Notes: a model not told the origin generated them from the sequence alone. Counted from the stretch's first letter, positions 1 through 8,841 are shown. The stretch: DNA of 64,000 nucleotides from Vibrionaceae bacterium (GCA_018222805.1 JAAEZQ010000009.1:62001-126000); one strand, 5' to 3'. A program made the numbers and translations.

Positions 1-377
1 TCTCGGGCCTGCGTGATAAAGATGGTCCTAACTACGACGGTTACATTGCTGACTTTGAAGTTACGCATAATGGTAACTACATCAACTCGCTGCACGCAGA
101 GAAGCGTTTCTACCGTACTGCTAAATCTATGATGACAGAGGCGGCAATTGATCGCGGCGTGACACGAGACCTGTACATTGCGATGGGCGAGCGTTTAGAG
201 GATAACCGCTCATGGGCTGTACGTATTTACTACAAACCATTTGTCCGTTGGATTTGGGCTGGCGCTCTGATCATGGCAATAGGTGGTGGTCTGGCTATTT
301 CAGACAAGCGTTACCGCTTCCGTAAATCATCTAAGAAGAGTGCTAAGTCAAAGGAGCAAGTCGCACAATATGAATAA
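1..377 (+). CDS. ccmF: Cytochrome c maturation protein CcmF, C-terminal part (5' end outside window)
   Basis: The reading frame is open from base 3 and encodes the last ~124 residues of CcmF, the inner-membrane haem lyase subunit that attaches haem to apocytochrome c in the periplasm. Visible are the periplasmic portion with an ERLEDNRSWAVRIYYKPFVRW stretch, a final membrane helix (IWAGALIMAIGGGLAI) and a short basic cytoplasmic tail. This YKPFVRWIW ending is characteristic of CcmF. The stop codon overlaps the next start by 8 bases, as expected in a ccm operon, so translation is probably coupled. Family assignment is firm; only the C-terminus can be judged. Confidence 0.93.
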   Translation, partial: SGLRDKDGPNYDGYIADFEVTHNGNYINSLHAEKRFYRTAKSMMTEAAIDRGVTRDLYIAMGERLEDNRSWAVRIYYKPFVRWIWAGALIMAIGGGLAISDKRYRFRKSSKKSAKSKEQVAQYE

Positions 378-924
378 GAAAGTCTTGTTTATCCCGTTAG
401 TCGCTTTCATGCTTCTGGCAGGGATCTTTGCAACTCAGTTGATGCGTAACCAAGAGGGAGATGACCCAACAAAGTTGGAGTCTGTGCTCGTTGGTAAACC
501 TGTACCTGCGTTTCACCTCGAAGATCTGGCTGAGCCGGGCAAAGAATATGATCAATCTATTTTCAAAGGCGAACCTTTACTGCTTAACGTTTGGGCCACC
601 TGGTGCCCAACCTGCTATGCGGAGCATAAGTACTTGAATGAACTGGCCGGTAAAGGTGTCAAGATTATTGGTATGAACTACAAAGATGATCGTACCAAAG
701 CGGTGGGCTGGCTGAATGATTTGGGTAACCCTTACCTGATTAGTTTGTTTGACGGCAGCGGTATGCTGGGTCTGGACCTTGGGGTTTACGGTGCACCGGA
801 AACCTTCATTATTGATGCCAATGGTATTGTGCGCTATCGCCACGTTGGAGATGTTAATCCACGCAATTGGTCCGAGAAATTAGAACCGCTTTACAATCAA
901 TTGGTTGAGGAGGCGAAGCGATGA
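370..924 (+). CDS. ccmG: Thiol:disulfide interchange protein CcmG (DsbE)
   Basis: A 184-residue membrane-anchored periplasmic thioredoxin that reduces the apocytochrome c haem-binding cysteines or CcmH. Residues 5-24 form an uncleaved signal anchor; the thioredoxin fold follows, with the active site WCPTC (Cys79 and Cys82) inside NVWATWCPTC, and a GVYGAPET segment carrying the conserved cis-proline region. The start at 370 is chosen because it lies in the end of ccmF and gives the usual family length. A longer in-frame opening from 283 would run through ccmF and is rejected. The gene overlaps ccmH by four bases (ATGA). Confidence 0.95.
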   Translation: MNKKVLFIPLVAFMLLAGIFATQLMRNQEGDDPTKLESVLVGKPVPAFHLEDLAEPGKEYDQSIFKGEPLLLNVWATWCPTCYAEHKYLNELAGKGVKIIGMNYKDDRTKAVGWLNDLGNPYLISLFDGSGMLGLDLGVYGAPETFIIDANGIVRYRHVGDVNPRNWSEKLEPLYNQLVEEAKR

Positions 925-1406
925 GAAAGGTGATTTTAGCCGTATTTGCAGCGCTGGCATTCTCGTTAGCGGCTCATGCAGCAATTGAAGTCTACGAGTT
1001 TGACAACCTAGAGCAAGAACAGCAGTTCAAAGAGTTAAGCCACACTCTGCGTTGCCCTAAGTGCCAAAACAACACAATTTCTGACTCTAATGCCGAGCTC
1101 GCTCAAGACTTACGCCACAAAGTGTACGAAATGACGAAAGAGGGCAAGTCCAAACAAGAGATCGTCGACTACATGGTCGCACGTTACGGTAATTTTGTGA
1201 CTTACAATCCGCCATTTACTATTGCCACGGCTATTTTATGGCTTGGGCCGCTTTCTGTTGTACTGGGTGGGTTTGCTTTGATCGTATTACGTAGTCGCAA
1301 GACGAAGGCAAAAGTCGTCGCAAATAGTGATGAAAAATGGGACGCACAAAAAGAAGCCCGCCTAAAAGCACTGCTAGAAGAAGAGAACGACGGAGATAAG
1401 AAGTAA
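921..1406 (+). CDS. ccmH: Cytochrome c maturation protein CcmH (N-terminal type)
   Basis: A 161-residue protein with a cleavable signal (residues 1-20, ending AAHA), then the CcmH signature RCPKCQN with Cys45 and Cys48, then a membrane helix at about 101-123 and a basic, charged cytoplasmic tail. The Cys pair keeps apocytochrome c thiols reduced before haem ligation by CcmF. Here CcmH is the short form, and the TPR half found fused in E. coli CcmH is the separate gene ccmI just downstream. It overlaps both neighbours (4 bases with ccmG, 1 with ccmI), so it sits inside one operon. Confidence 0.95.
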   Translation: MRKVILAVFAALAFSLAAHAAIEVYEFDNLEQEQQFKELSHTLRCPKCQNNTISDSNAELAQDLRHKVYEMTKEGKSKQEIVDYMVARYGNFVTYNPPFTIATAILWLGPLSVVLGGFALIVLRSRKTKAKVVANSDEKWDAQKEARLKALLEEENDGDKK

Positions 1407-2620
1407 TGACACTATTTTGGATATCTACTGTTGTCCTTACGCTGATCGCTTGTGCTCTGGTAGCCATGCCGTTACTAAAACAAAAAGCGAACAACGATGA
1501 AGTACTACGCGATGAACTTAATAAAGCGTTTTACAAAGATCGTTTATCAGAGCTACAAGAAGAGACCGAAGAAGGCTTGGTTGAAAGTCAGGAAGAGCTG
1601 ATTTCGGATCTTAAGCAATCATTGTTGGATGATATTCCTGGAGATAATGGACACAAAGAAACGAAAATTTCTCCTGTCGCTGTATTGGTTCCATCCGTGG
1701 TTCTGACCGTTTTATTAAGCTACGGTTTGTACTACCAATTTGGTGCATCTCAGGAAGTCGTTAAGTGGCAGGAAGTGTCAGCAAATTTACCAGAGTTGTC
1801 GAAAAAACTGATGTCGTCGTCAGCAGAACCTCTGAGTGATGAAGAGATGGCAGATTTAACCTTAGCGCTACGTACTCGCCTGCATTATCAGCCGGAAGAT
1901 TCAACCGGTTGGTTGTTGTTAGGGCGTATTGCCTTGGCGAATCGTGATGTTTCCACCGCGATCGATTCCATGGCAAAGTCGTTCAACCTTGAGCCTCAAG
2001 ACCCGGATATTATGCTGGGGTATGCGCAAGCTCTGATGCTTTCTCAGGAAGAAGTGGATCAGAATACGGCCCGTTCTCTGCTAGGGCAGCTAGTACAACA
2101 AGACCGAGTTGATCTGCGTGTTTTCTCACTGCTTGCATTTGATGCCTTTGAACGCCAAGACTACCCAGGCGCGATTAAATACTGGGGTGTGATGCAACAG
2201 ATGATTGGTCCTGAAGATAGCCGCTATGAAATGCTTTCTCGCAGTATTGATAGTGCACGTAAGCAAATGGGTGACGCGGTTTCTCCGGATAAAAGTGTTG
2301 CGGTTACCATCAGCCTTGCTCCTGAAGCTCAGGTCGATCTGAACGGTGTACTTATTGTATCTGTCCACCGTGCTGATGGTTCCCCTATGCCTGTAGCCGC
2401 TGCTCGTTACCCATTAGCATCCTTCCCGAGAACGGTGGTTCTGGATGATGGTAATGCCATGATGCAAGGCTCAAAGTTGTCTTCATTGGATAAGCTTTTG
2501 GTACGTGCCCGTGTAGACTCGGATGGCAATGTTGCAACCCGTGATCATGACTGGCACGGCGAAAGTGGTGTTGTTGAATTCGGACAACCTGTTGAAGTTA
2601 TTATCAACAAGCAATTTTAA
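1406..2620 (+). CDS. ccmI: Cytochrome c maturation protein CcmI (TPR apocytochrome c chaperone)
   Basis: A 404-residue protein corresponding to the C-terminal half of E. coli CcmH. An N-terminal helix (1-23) and a second hydrophobic segment (PVAVLVPSVVLTVLLSYGLYY, about 90-110) anchor it. TPR repeats follow in the middle (GWLLLGRIALANRDVSTAI region), and a C-terminal beta-rich domain typical of CcmI ends the protein. It presents apocytochrome c to the CcmF/H haem ligase in the periplasm. This is the last gene of the ccm operon, followed by a terminator. Confidence 0.93.
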   Translation: MTLFWISTVVLTLIACALVAMPLLKQKANNDEVLRDELNKAFYKDRLSELQEETEEGLVESQEELISDLKQSLLDDIPGDNGHKETKISPVAVLVPSVVLTVLLSYGLYYQFGASQEVVKWQEVSANLPELSKKLMSSSAEPLSDEEMADLTLALRTRLHYQPEDSTGWLLLGRIALANRDVSTAIDSMAKSFNLEPQDPDIMLGYAQALMLSQEEVDQNTARSLLGQLVQQDRVDLRVFSLLAFDAFERQDYPGAIKYWGVMQQMIGPEDSRYEMLSRSIDSARKQMGDAVSPDKSVAVTISLAPEAQVDLNGVLIVSVHRADGSPMPVAAARYPLASFPRTVVLDDGNAMMQGSKLSSLDKLLVRARVDSDGNVATRDHDWHGESGVVEFGQPVEVIINKQF

Positions 2621-2677
2621 TAGTTGCGAGTCATATCCATATAGTGGTATGGCTCTAAACTATCGAGTAGAATGAAA

Positions 2678-2705
2678 AAGGCCAGCTTATGCTGGCCTTG
2701 TTTTT
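2678..2705 (+). terminator. Rho-independent terminator of the ccm operon
   Basis: GGCCAGC (2680-2686), loop TTAT, GCTGGCC (2691-2697), extended by A:T pairs and followed by TTGTTTTT. It lies 60 bases after the ccmI stop. Confidence 0.85.
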
Positions 2706-2793
2706 ATACTTAAGTGACTTTTAAACCGTATTAGATTAGTGCGTTTTATAGCAAGGTTACTTCAGTATATTAATAGTCGTTATGGAACACAGA

Positions 2794-3564
2794 ATGTATA
2801 ACAAGGGTAAATCCATCTTCTTAATGCTGTTAGTACTTGGACTGGTTGGCTGTTCAAGTGCACCTGAGGAGGCAGCGACAGAAGAAACAAATCAAACGAC
2901 TTCTGATGCGTACGATCCGTTAGAAGGCTTTAACCGTACTATGTGGGATATTAACTACGATTACTTGGACCCGTATATAGTACGCCCGGTGTCACTGGCT
3001 TATGTGGAATATACGCCTACACCAATTCGCTATGGTATTGCTAACTTTTTGGCTAACTTAGACGAGCCAGCAAGTATGGTGAACAATCTGCTCATGGGTA
3101 ACGGTGGTAAGGCCGTGGATCACTTTAATCGATTCTGGCTTAACTCCACATTTGGTCTCCTCGGTCTGGTTGACGTTGCAACCGCTGCCGGGATTACAAA
3201 ATACGATGAAAAAGTTTTCAGCGACGCTGTCGGCCATTACGGTGTAGGCAACGGTCCTTATTTTATGGTTCCGGGATACGGTCCTTATACACTACGTGAA
3301 GTCACCGATACGGTAGACAGTATGTATGTACCACTAACCTACCTAAACATTTGGGCGAGTCTTGGTAAATGGGCTTTCGAAGGTATGGAAAAACGCGCGT
3401 TGCTTGTTTCTCAGGAAGCGCAGTTAGACAACTCGCCGGACCCTTATGTTTTGACTCGTGATATTTATATCCAGCGCCAAAACTTTAAAGCAGAAGTGGA
3501 GACTGTCAAAGAAGTCGACGCAGAAGAAGAAGCTTATCTGGACGAATATTTAGAAGACTTTTAA
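2794..3564 (+). CDS. mlaA: Outer-membrane lipoprotein MlaA (VacJ), phospholipid retrograde transport
   Basis: A 256-residue lipoprotein. It has a signal peptide with lipobox LVGC, an acidic Glu/Thr-rich linker, then the MlaA domain beginning DPLEGFNRTMW and including FWLNSTFGLLGLVDVA and the GNGPYFMVPGYGP motif. MlaA sits in the outer membrane with porins and removes mislocalised phospholipids from the outer leaflet, passing them to MlaC. An in-frame ATG lies at 2782, but 2794 is preferred because GGAA lies 8 bases upstream and a basic N-region then directly precedes the hydrophobic core. It is next to fadL genes as in E. coli, and shares a bidirectional terminator with the convergent fadL homologue. 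Confidence 0.93.
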   Translation: MYNKGKSIFLMLLVLGLVGCSSAPEEAATEETNQTTSDAYDPLEGFNRTMWDINYDYLDPYIVRPVSLAYVEYTPTPIRYGIANFLANLDEPASMVNNLLMGNGGKAVDHFNRFWLNSTFGLLGLVDVATAAGITKYDEKVFSDAVGHYGVGNGPYFMVPGYGPYTLREVTDTVDSMYVPLTYLNIWASLGKWAFEGMEKRALLVSQEAQLDNSPDPYVLTRDIYIQRQNFKAEVETVKEVDAEEEAYLDEYLEDF

Positions 3565-3592
3565 ACCTCTCTAGGTTTAAACAACAGATACG

Positions 3593-3622
3593 AAAAAGGC
3601 TTAGCAGTTGCTAAGCCTTTTT
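3593..3622. terminator. Bidirectional terminator between mlaA and the fadL homologue
   Basis: A 14-bp perfect stem: AAAAAGGCTTAGCA (3593-3606), loop GT, and its complement 3609-3622. The A run and T run at the two ends provide U-tracts on both strands, serving the convergent genes mlaA and the 3641-4936 gene. Confidence 0.88.
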
Positions 3623-3640
3623 CTTCAATGATGTATTCGA

Positions 3641-4936
3641 TTAGAAACGGTAGTTTGCCTGAAGACCAATCAACCACACATTACCGGTTGTTTCACCTAC
3701 AAATTGACCTCCAACTTGCTGCGCAGCATCGTCAGAATCATAACCACGTGACTCTTTAATAGAGGCATCTTTCGCGATGATGTAGGTGAAGCCTGCATCT
3801 AAGCTGAAATCTTTCGTCCAGTCATACGTTGCACCGATGCTCAGCCAGGTACGATCGGTTTCTGGGATAGTGATGGTACGATTTTTATCGCTAACGGCTG
3901 ATGTGTCGTACGCAATACCTGTTCTTAACGCCAGTTTTGGCTGTAGCTGGTAAGTCGCACCTAAAGCAAAGCGGTAGTTATCTTCCCAGTTTTCAACTTT
4001 AACCATGTGCGTACCTGCGGTATCAAGGTGCGCTTCTAATTTCTCGAATGAGCTCCAGTCAGTCCAGTTAAAGCTTGCGTGCAGGGCAAGCTGCTCAGTA
4101 ATCTGGTGGTAGCTGGCTAGTTCCGCTGTCGCTGGAAGTGTTAGGTACATGTAACCGTTGTCGCGAGTTTGCGGCAACTGAGTACCGAAGCCAAAACCAA
4201 GACCTTCAGCATGACCCTGCAACTTTAGTTCTACTTCTGATTTGTATGCAAAGCCGATACGGTGGTTATCGTTGATCTGCCATGAAGTACCTACCTGCCA
4301 ACCCCAAGCTGTATCATCACCTTCCATGTATTTCAGCGTAGTATCTTGAGGGAGACCCAATGCGTTATTTGCTGGTGTGGTTGCGCCAAAGCTACCTTCA
4401 CCAAGAATATAGCGAACGCCACCGCCAATACTTACCGCGCTATTAATCTTGTAGGCTGCATTGAGGTTTGCTTCCATGGTGGTCACGCTGGCTTCGTTAC
4501 CGAAGTGTGATGCCGCAAAGCCAGTACCAAGATCCGTTTCCATGCCGTAGTTTGTTCCCAGTGCCAAGCCGACCGCGAACTTATCGCTGTATTGGTGCGA
4601 TAAGTAGAAGTTAGGAATGATGGCATCGTGAGCGAAGTCATCTGAAGACGCTGGAATATTCTTGCCATAGAAATCGACGTCACCGTCTACATCAAGATTT
4701 GGATTCACATAGATAGCACCAACAGAAACTTGTGTGCCTTCCAAGTAAGTGAGCATGGCTGGGTTTCGCCATTGCGCACTCGCATTATCTGCCATTGCTG
4801 CTTCACCAGCGTATGCACGGCCTAAGCCTGTTGCAGAGAATTCCGCAAGTTGGAAACCGGCTGCGTAAGTCGCGCTTGCAGTGCCCAGTAGACTTAGTGC
4901 TACTGTCATAGAAAGAAGGGTCTTGTTGGTTTTCAT
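3641..4936 (-). CDS. FadL-family outer-membrane transporter (paralogue 1)
   Basis: A 431-residue FadL/TodX-type beta-barrel. The signal peptide ends at about residue 25 (ATYA-AGF). The mature N-terminus GFQLAEFSATGLGRAYAGEAAMADNASAQWRNPAML is the FadL plug signature with its conserved NPA motif. Alternating amphipathic strands follow, and the protein ends in an aromatic residue (NYRF) as outer-membrane barrels do. FadL proteins admit long-chain fatty acids or other hydrophobic molecules. It is one of two tandem paralogues, only about 300 bases apart and with separate terminators. Without a clear FadR site upstream its substrate may differ from that of paralogue 2. Confidence 0.9.
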   Translation of the reverse strand: MKTNKTLLSMTVALSLLGTASATYAAGFQLAEFSATGLGRAYAGEAAMADNASAQWRNPAMLTYLEGTQVSVGAIYVNPNLDVDGDVDFYGKNIPASSDDFAHDAIIPNFYLSHQYSDKFAVGLALGTNYGMETDLGTGFAASHFGNEASVTTMEANLNAAYKINSAVSIGGGVRYILGEGSFGATTPANNALGLPQDTTLKYMEGDDTAWGWQVGTSWQINDNHRIGFAYKSEVELKLQGHAEGLGFGFGTQLPQTRDNGYMYLTLPATAELASYHQITEQLALHASFNWTDWSSFEKLEAHLDTAGTHMVKVENWEDNYRFALGATYQLQPKLALRTGIAYDTSAVSDKNRTITIPETDRTWLSIGATYDWTKDFSLDAGFTYIIAKDASIKESRGYDSDDAAQQVGGQFVGETTGNVWLIGLQANYRF

Positions 4937-5243
4937 TTTGTGTTCGCTGAATTATTTAAAACGTGGGATAAAATTTTAAAGATAGAGCTTTTGCTTTAGA
5001 AATGAAAATCCGGAAAGGGAACGTTTTTGGTATTAAATGCTAATCAAGTATCTTATGGTAGATTAAAAGCCTGGCTGTAAAAGAGTTGTGAAAGAGATTC
5101 AGCGAACAGCTGTGCGTCCTAACGTCTTTATTTAGATACACGTGTTCACTGAAATAGAGCGTAGAATAACTCGTAGGTAAGAAAAAGGCTGGAAATCCAG
5201 CCTTTTACATAAAGAGCGTTAGCAATAACGACAAGCGCGTCAA
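4937..5243. other. Intergenic region between the two fadL paralogues
   Basis: No gene is seen in these 307 bases. The left half should hold the promoter of the 3641-4936 gene. The right end holds the terminator of the 5244-6530 gene (5182-5206). No convincing FadR-like palindrome is visible. Confidence 0.6.
5182..5206 (-). terminator. Terminator of the second fadL gene
   Basis: Stem AAAAGGCTGGA (5183-5193), loop AA, TCCAGCCTTTT (5196-5206). Read on the minus strand it ends in a run of T. It lies just downstream of the stop at 5244. Confidence 0.82.
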
Positions 5244-6530
5244 TTAGAAGCTACGGCTGTATTGTAAGCCGACCAGAATTGCGTCTGCTTTTGTTGTTGC
5301 GGTTACAGAAGTCGCGGCGAATCCGTTATTGGTGATGGATTCTTCAACTTTCGTATCTTCACCAATCAAATAAGTGAAACCAAAGTCGATATTAGCTTTG
5401 CTGTCGATATGGTAAGTGAAACCAGTCGAGAACCACTGACGATCGGAATCTGGTACAGAAATTGACGTTAAACTGTCTTGTGCACTGGTGTCGTACATGT
5501 AACCTGCACGAAGTGTCCAGTCATTGCTCAGGTAGTAAGTACCTCCAATCGCATAGTGCCAGCCGTCTTGCCATTCGTATTTCTTATCGTATGAACCGTT
5601 GCCGCTAAGAGTACCAATAGGTGAAGAGGCAGTGTCTAGATTACGGAAATCGATTTGATCAAACGCTTTCCAGCCAATGTATTGCACACTGTAGTGAACC
5701 GCGAACTTAGTGTCTTCGATTTTGTGGTAACCAGAGAACTCTGCTATGTCTGGTAGCGGTAGCGTGATTTTCTGGCCTTTATCGTCTTCTGCTTCAAACT
5801 CTGGGCTGTAGTGATAAGCAAAACCAAAACGGTTATTTTCGTCTAGCTCGTAAACTGTACCAAGGTTAAAGCCAACTGCAAAACCATCTGCTTTATCAAC
5901 ATTTAATGCGTAAGGAGCGGCACCGAATAAACCCGGGTTTCCACGTTTCATAGTACCTTGGCCGTAGATTAGGTCTAAACCTGCACCAAAGCTCCATTGA
6001 TCGTTTAGACGGTAAGAGCCTGCTAAGCCAAAGTTAAGACTCTTAACGTCGGTAAGACCGCCGTATTCAGTAGCAATATAGTCATCGGCGAATTCGGTTT
6101 TTGTACCGAAGTTAGAGTAGGCATTGACACCCCAGGCAAACTTGTCGTTTACCGGCACAATTAGGTGAATATTTGGCGCAATTGAAGTATCACCCACGTC
6201 ATTGGTGTCAGGAACCTTTGCAATGATTGGAGCCCCACCACTTAGCACTGGTAGGTTGTTTTGATATGTGGCATTTTTCACTTCGATCAGTGATGTAATG
6301 GATTCAAAACCTAAAGACAGTTCCATTTTATCAAACAGAGCCATTGCTGCTGGGTTGCGCGCCATTACTGATGCGTTATCTGCGATTACTGCATCACCAG
6401 CAAACGCGCGGCCAAGACCTGTGGCCGATTGGGCATTAAGTTGGAAACCTGCTGCCATCGATTGACCTGAGGCAAAAGCTACCGTTACTGCTAAGAGAGT
6501 CTTTTTGAACAGACGCTTATTATAAGTCAT
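5244..6530 (-). CDS. fadL: Long-chain fatty acid outer-membrane transporter FadL (paralogue 2)
   Basis: A 428-residue FadL-family barrel: signal peptide of ~26 residues (QSMA-AGF), then AGFQLNAQSATGLGRAFAGD and DNASVMARNPAAM with the NPA motif, and a terminal aromatic (SRSF). It imports exogenous long-chain fatty acids for beta-oxidation by FadI/FadJ, encoded 2.3 kb away. A FadR-like site lies about 90 bases upstream (6616-6632), which supports this copy as the fatty-acid-regulated one. Which paralogue is functionally equivalent to E. coli FadL is inferred, not shown. Confidence 0.9.
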   Translation of the reverse strand: MTYNKRLFKKTLLAVTVAFASGQSMAAGFQLNAQSATGLGRAFAGDAVIADNASVMARNPAAMALFDKMELSLGFESITSLIEVKNATYQNNLPVLSGGAPIIAKVPDTNDVGDTSIAPNIHLIVPVNDKFAWGVNAYSNFGTKTEFADDYIATEYGGLTDVKSLNFGLAGSYRLNDQWSFGAGLDLIYGQGTMKRGNPGLFGAAPYALNVDKADGFAVGFNLGTVYELDENNRFGFAYHYSPEFEAEDDKGQKITLPLPDIAEFSGYHKIEDTKFAVHYSVQYIGWKAFDQIDFRNLDTASSPIGTLSGNGSYDKKYEWQDGWHYAIGGTYYLSNDWTLRAGYMYDTSAQDSLTSISVPDSDRQWFSTGFTYHIDSKANIDFGFTYLIGEDTKVEESITNNGFAATSVTATTKADAILVGLQYSRSF

Positions 6531-6615
6531 GTTTTTTCCTTATTAGATTCGTCTCTTTGGACGATAATTCGAGCTTTTGCTCAGTGGCGCAGATAGTAGT
6601 CACAAGAGTGTTTTT

Positions 6616-6632
6616 AACAAATCCGACCATTG
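6616..6632. promoter_or_regulatory. Candidate FadR operator upstream of fadL
   Basis: AACAAATCCGACCATTG matches the FadR consensus AACTGGTCNGACCAGTT at 12 of 16 specified positions, with a strong right half (TCnGACCA). It lies 86-102 bases upstream of the fadL start codon on the minus strand. This is found by eye, and one half site is weak. Confidence 0.5.
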
Positions 6633-6824
6633 GATAAAATATAGGAAAAATTGCAGAAATGATGCTAAATGCAGGGAAATGGCATCTAAACTGCAATAAT
6701 TAGAGTTTATGCTCTAATATGGCTGGGGCGTTTGAACGTTTGCGCCCGAAAGGGAAGAAATTGCCGCTTAGTTATCCCACTAGGCGGCAGTTGGCGGATG
6801 TTAAGTTAATTCTGTTTCAATTTA

Positions 6825-7553
6825 TTACATAGGCTGGATAAGAGGAGTTAGTTCACTGGCGATAGCGTTAATATCCTCGCCTTGTTGACCCACCAAGATC
6901 ATACTTGCGCTACCAATAGGTTGAACGGTACCACTCATGCCTTCTTTGTTGAAGTCGACGGCTTGCTCGCTTGGGATTCTGGTAATGAACATGGTGACTT
7001 TACCTTTTACACCCTGAAAAACCATATGCACGGCATTAGACTCTCCGAATCCACAGTGATTTAAGTAATAGACGTGGTAAGGAAAGTTTTTGTTAAACTG
7101 AAAATTCAGCGGAGACATTTTGGCGTTAATGAATGTGCTTGGCACATCTTCATTCAAGTGGCGAACAAAAGGCTCTTCATCTATGACGTGTTGGATTGCT
7201 GTATCCGCCAACGTAGCATGTGCTGGTGAGACGATGATATTGCTCCAGTTGATTTGACCAACCAACAAACCAGCAGTAAATGCCACCGATGCGGCCAAAG
7301 CCATTACTTTTCTGGCAAAGGTTGGACGAACAACGTTTTGTTCCAGTGAGCTTGAGCTTTGACTGAACAAAATTTTATCAGCTAGAGCTTCAGGCACCTC
7401 GACATTCATAGCCTGCTTAATTTTTTCATCGAGATCCAAAACGTCTTCAACAAACTTATGGTTGGCGCTATTCTCGGCCAAAGCTTGCAGTATCTCTTCA
7501 TCCTTCTGTTTTGGATCCGACAAAATACGACGACGAAATTCTAAATCATCCAT
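6825..7553 (-). CDS. DUF3379-type membrane protein, probable anti-sigma factor
   Basis: A 242-residue protein. The cytoplasmic N-terminal part (~1-95) starts MDDLEFRRRILSDPKQKDEE, typical of DUF3379. One membrane helix follows at about 98-118 (KVMALAASVAFTAGLLVG), then a ~120-residue C-terminal domain outside the membrane. The start at 7553 is chosen because it overlaps the sigma-factor stop by 8 bases, so the two are translationally coupled; an upstream extension is rejected. A soluble N-domain plus a single helix directly after an ECF sigma gene is the classical anti-sigma layout, but that function is inferred. The sensed signal is unknown. Confidence 0.82.
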   Translation of the reverse strand: MDDLEFRRRILSDPKQKDEEILQALAENSANHKFVEDVLDLDEKIKQAMNVEVPEALADKILFSQSSSSLEQNVVRPTFARKVMALAASVAFTAGLLVGQINWSNIIVSPAHATLADTAIQHVIDEEPFVRHLNEDVPSTFINAKMSPLNFQFNKNFPYHVYYLNHCGFGESNAVHMVFQGVKGKVTMFITRIPSEQAVDFNKEGMSGTVQPIGSASMILVGQQGEDINAIASELTPLIQPM

Positions 7554-8103
7554 TTTTTTGTCCTCTCTTTGTATCTTGAGAATCCAACATCTCTTTAAGT
7601 TGATTACGAGCACGAAATAGTCGTGTCATTACGGTGTTTTTGTTCAGTTCCAAAATATCGCCGATCTCTTCTCCACTGAAACCGCCTACGACTTGTAGAA
7701 ATAAAGGTTCACGATATTCGACGTCTAGTTTCATGATCTGTGCCTGAAGCCACTCTTGCTGGTGATGGGGGTCGTCGCTGACCTTCGCATCATTGCCGTA
7801 GTCATCGATATCAACTAAATCAAATTGTTTACGTTCGAACCGGCGTGCATTTTCTCGTCTTAATATGGTAATAAGCCAAGACTTAGCCGCTTTTTCGTCC
7901 AATAGGCTATCCAGAGATTTCCATGCGCGAAGACAGGTTTCTTGAACCAAATCTTCAGCAACGGCTTTATCTTTACTTAGCCAGTAAGCATAGCGATATA
8001 AATCACGATGGTAGCCCCGAACGAGCGATTCATATTTTCTTTGTTTGTCCATATCAGAGTTGACCGGACTGTTGGAATTTTTCTTTCCAAACATTTTTAA
8101 CAT
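7546..8103 (-). CDS. ECF-type RNA polymerase sigma factor
   Basis: About 185 residues with sigma-70 region 2 (LYRYAYWLSKDKAVAEDLVQETCLRAWKSL) and region 4 (REPLFLQVVGGFSGEEIGDILELNKNTVMTRLFRARNQLKEML); region 3 is absent, so it is an ECF sigma. GGAGG precedes the ATG at 8103 by 11 bases; starts at 8121 or 8094 are also possible. It is co-transcribed with the DUF3379 protein. Its position between fadL and fadIJ hints at an envelope or lipid stress role, which is inference. No autoregulatory promoter could be identified with confidence. Confidence 0.9.
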   Translation of the reverse strand: MLKMFGKKNSNSPVNSDMDKQRKYESLVRGYHRDLYRYAYWLSKDKAVAEDLVQETCLRAWKSLDSLLDEKAAKSWLITILRRENARRFERKQFDLVDIDDYGNDAKVSDDPHHQQEWLQAQIMKLDVEYREPLFLQVVGGFSGEEIGDILELNKNTVMTRLFRARNQLKEMLDSQDTKRGQKNG

Positions 8104-8356
8104 GGCTGCAAGAGCCTCCATTTTTATTAAACTAGTACAGTGTGAACATTTGGATAGACATACAAAGTTTAGCAGCATCAACGGTTTTGTCTTACTACTG
8201 TCAAATCCAGAGTCAATGATTTAGATTCATATAGAAAATCAGTAGCCACACTATTTATTTGGATGATTGAAGAAAATAGATCGCTTGATAAGCGTTAAAT
8301 CAATATAAAATTGATCTATTTCAAAAACTCGATCAGTGAAGCAGTTATAGTTACTC

Positions 8357-8522
8357 CTGTCATCTCGTTAGTCCTTGTGACTAACATGTTGAGCAAGATG
8401 ACACTTCCTTTTGAAGGCTGACTTTACTTTCTCCTAATCAGGAAACTGATTAATGTTCAATTGGCGTAAGTTAATTGTTTTATAGATATTCCGACCACAC
8501 AGTTCTGTGTGGTTTTTTTTTG
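8357..8522 (+). ncRNA. Candidate intergenic small RNA with strong intrinsic terminator
   Basis: There is no ORF here, but the sequence is highly structured. GTTAGTC-CTTGT-GACTAAC sits near 8367-8385 and is enclosed by CATCT/AGATG. AATCAG-GAAA-CTGATT follows near 8436-8451. A terminator ends it: ACCACACA (8494-8501), loop GTTC, TGTGTGGT (8506-8513), then nine T. A TATAGT -10-like hexamer at 8346-8351 would start transcription near 8357. No gene lies upstream on this strand for the terminator to serve. The rest of the 8104-8859 gap shows only the fadI promoter region. Boundaries are approximate and the family is not recognised. Confidence 0.5.
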
Positions 8523-8824
8523 CATCAATTTCGCTTTTCTAACCTGGTTATTATTCAGCTATGTTCATAGTCAGTTAATAGCGCAGTCAGCATAATGTAT
8601 TTCATACCAATCAAAGCCAAAGACCAATATTTATCTGGGCATCAAGTGTTTAATCAATCTTTATTACAACTAGCTAAAAGTTTACTTAAATCCATACATT
8701 AGGTGACCTAAAGTTAGTGTAACGTCTTAAAATCGCTATTGGCGGTCGTTTAGAGTAATTGATCTACTTGCTTCACGTTTATCTAAACGCACCTTTGATA
8801 AATTTAACAAGTTGATTACAATGC

Positions 8825-8841
8825 ATCAGGTCAGACCTCTT
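8825..8841. promoter_or_regulatory. FadR operator upstream of fadIJ
   Basis: ATCAGGTCAGACCTCTT contains the palindromic core AGGTCAGACCT and matches the FadR consensus AACTGGTCNGACCAGTT at 12 of 16 positions. It is centred 27 bases before the fadI start, so binding would block fadIJ transcription or its initiation when acyl-CoA is low. Confidence 0.72.
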
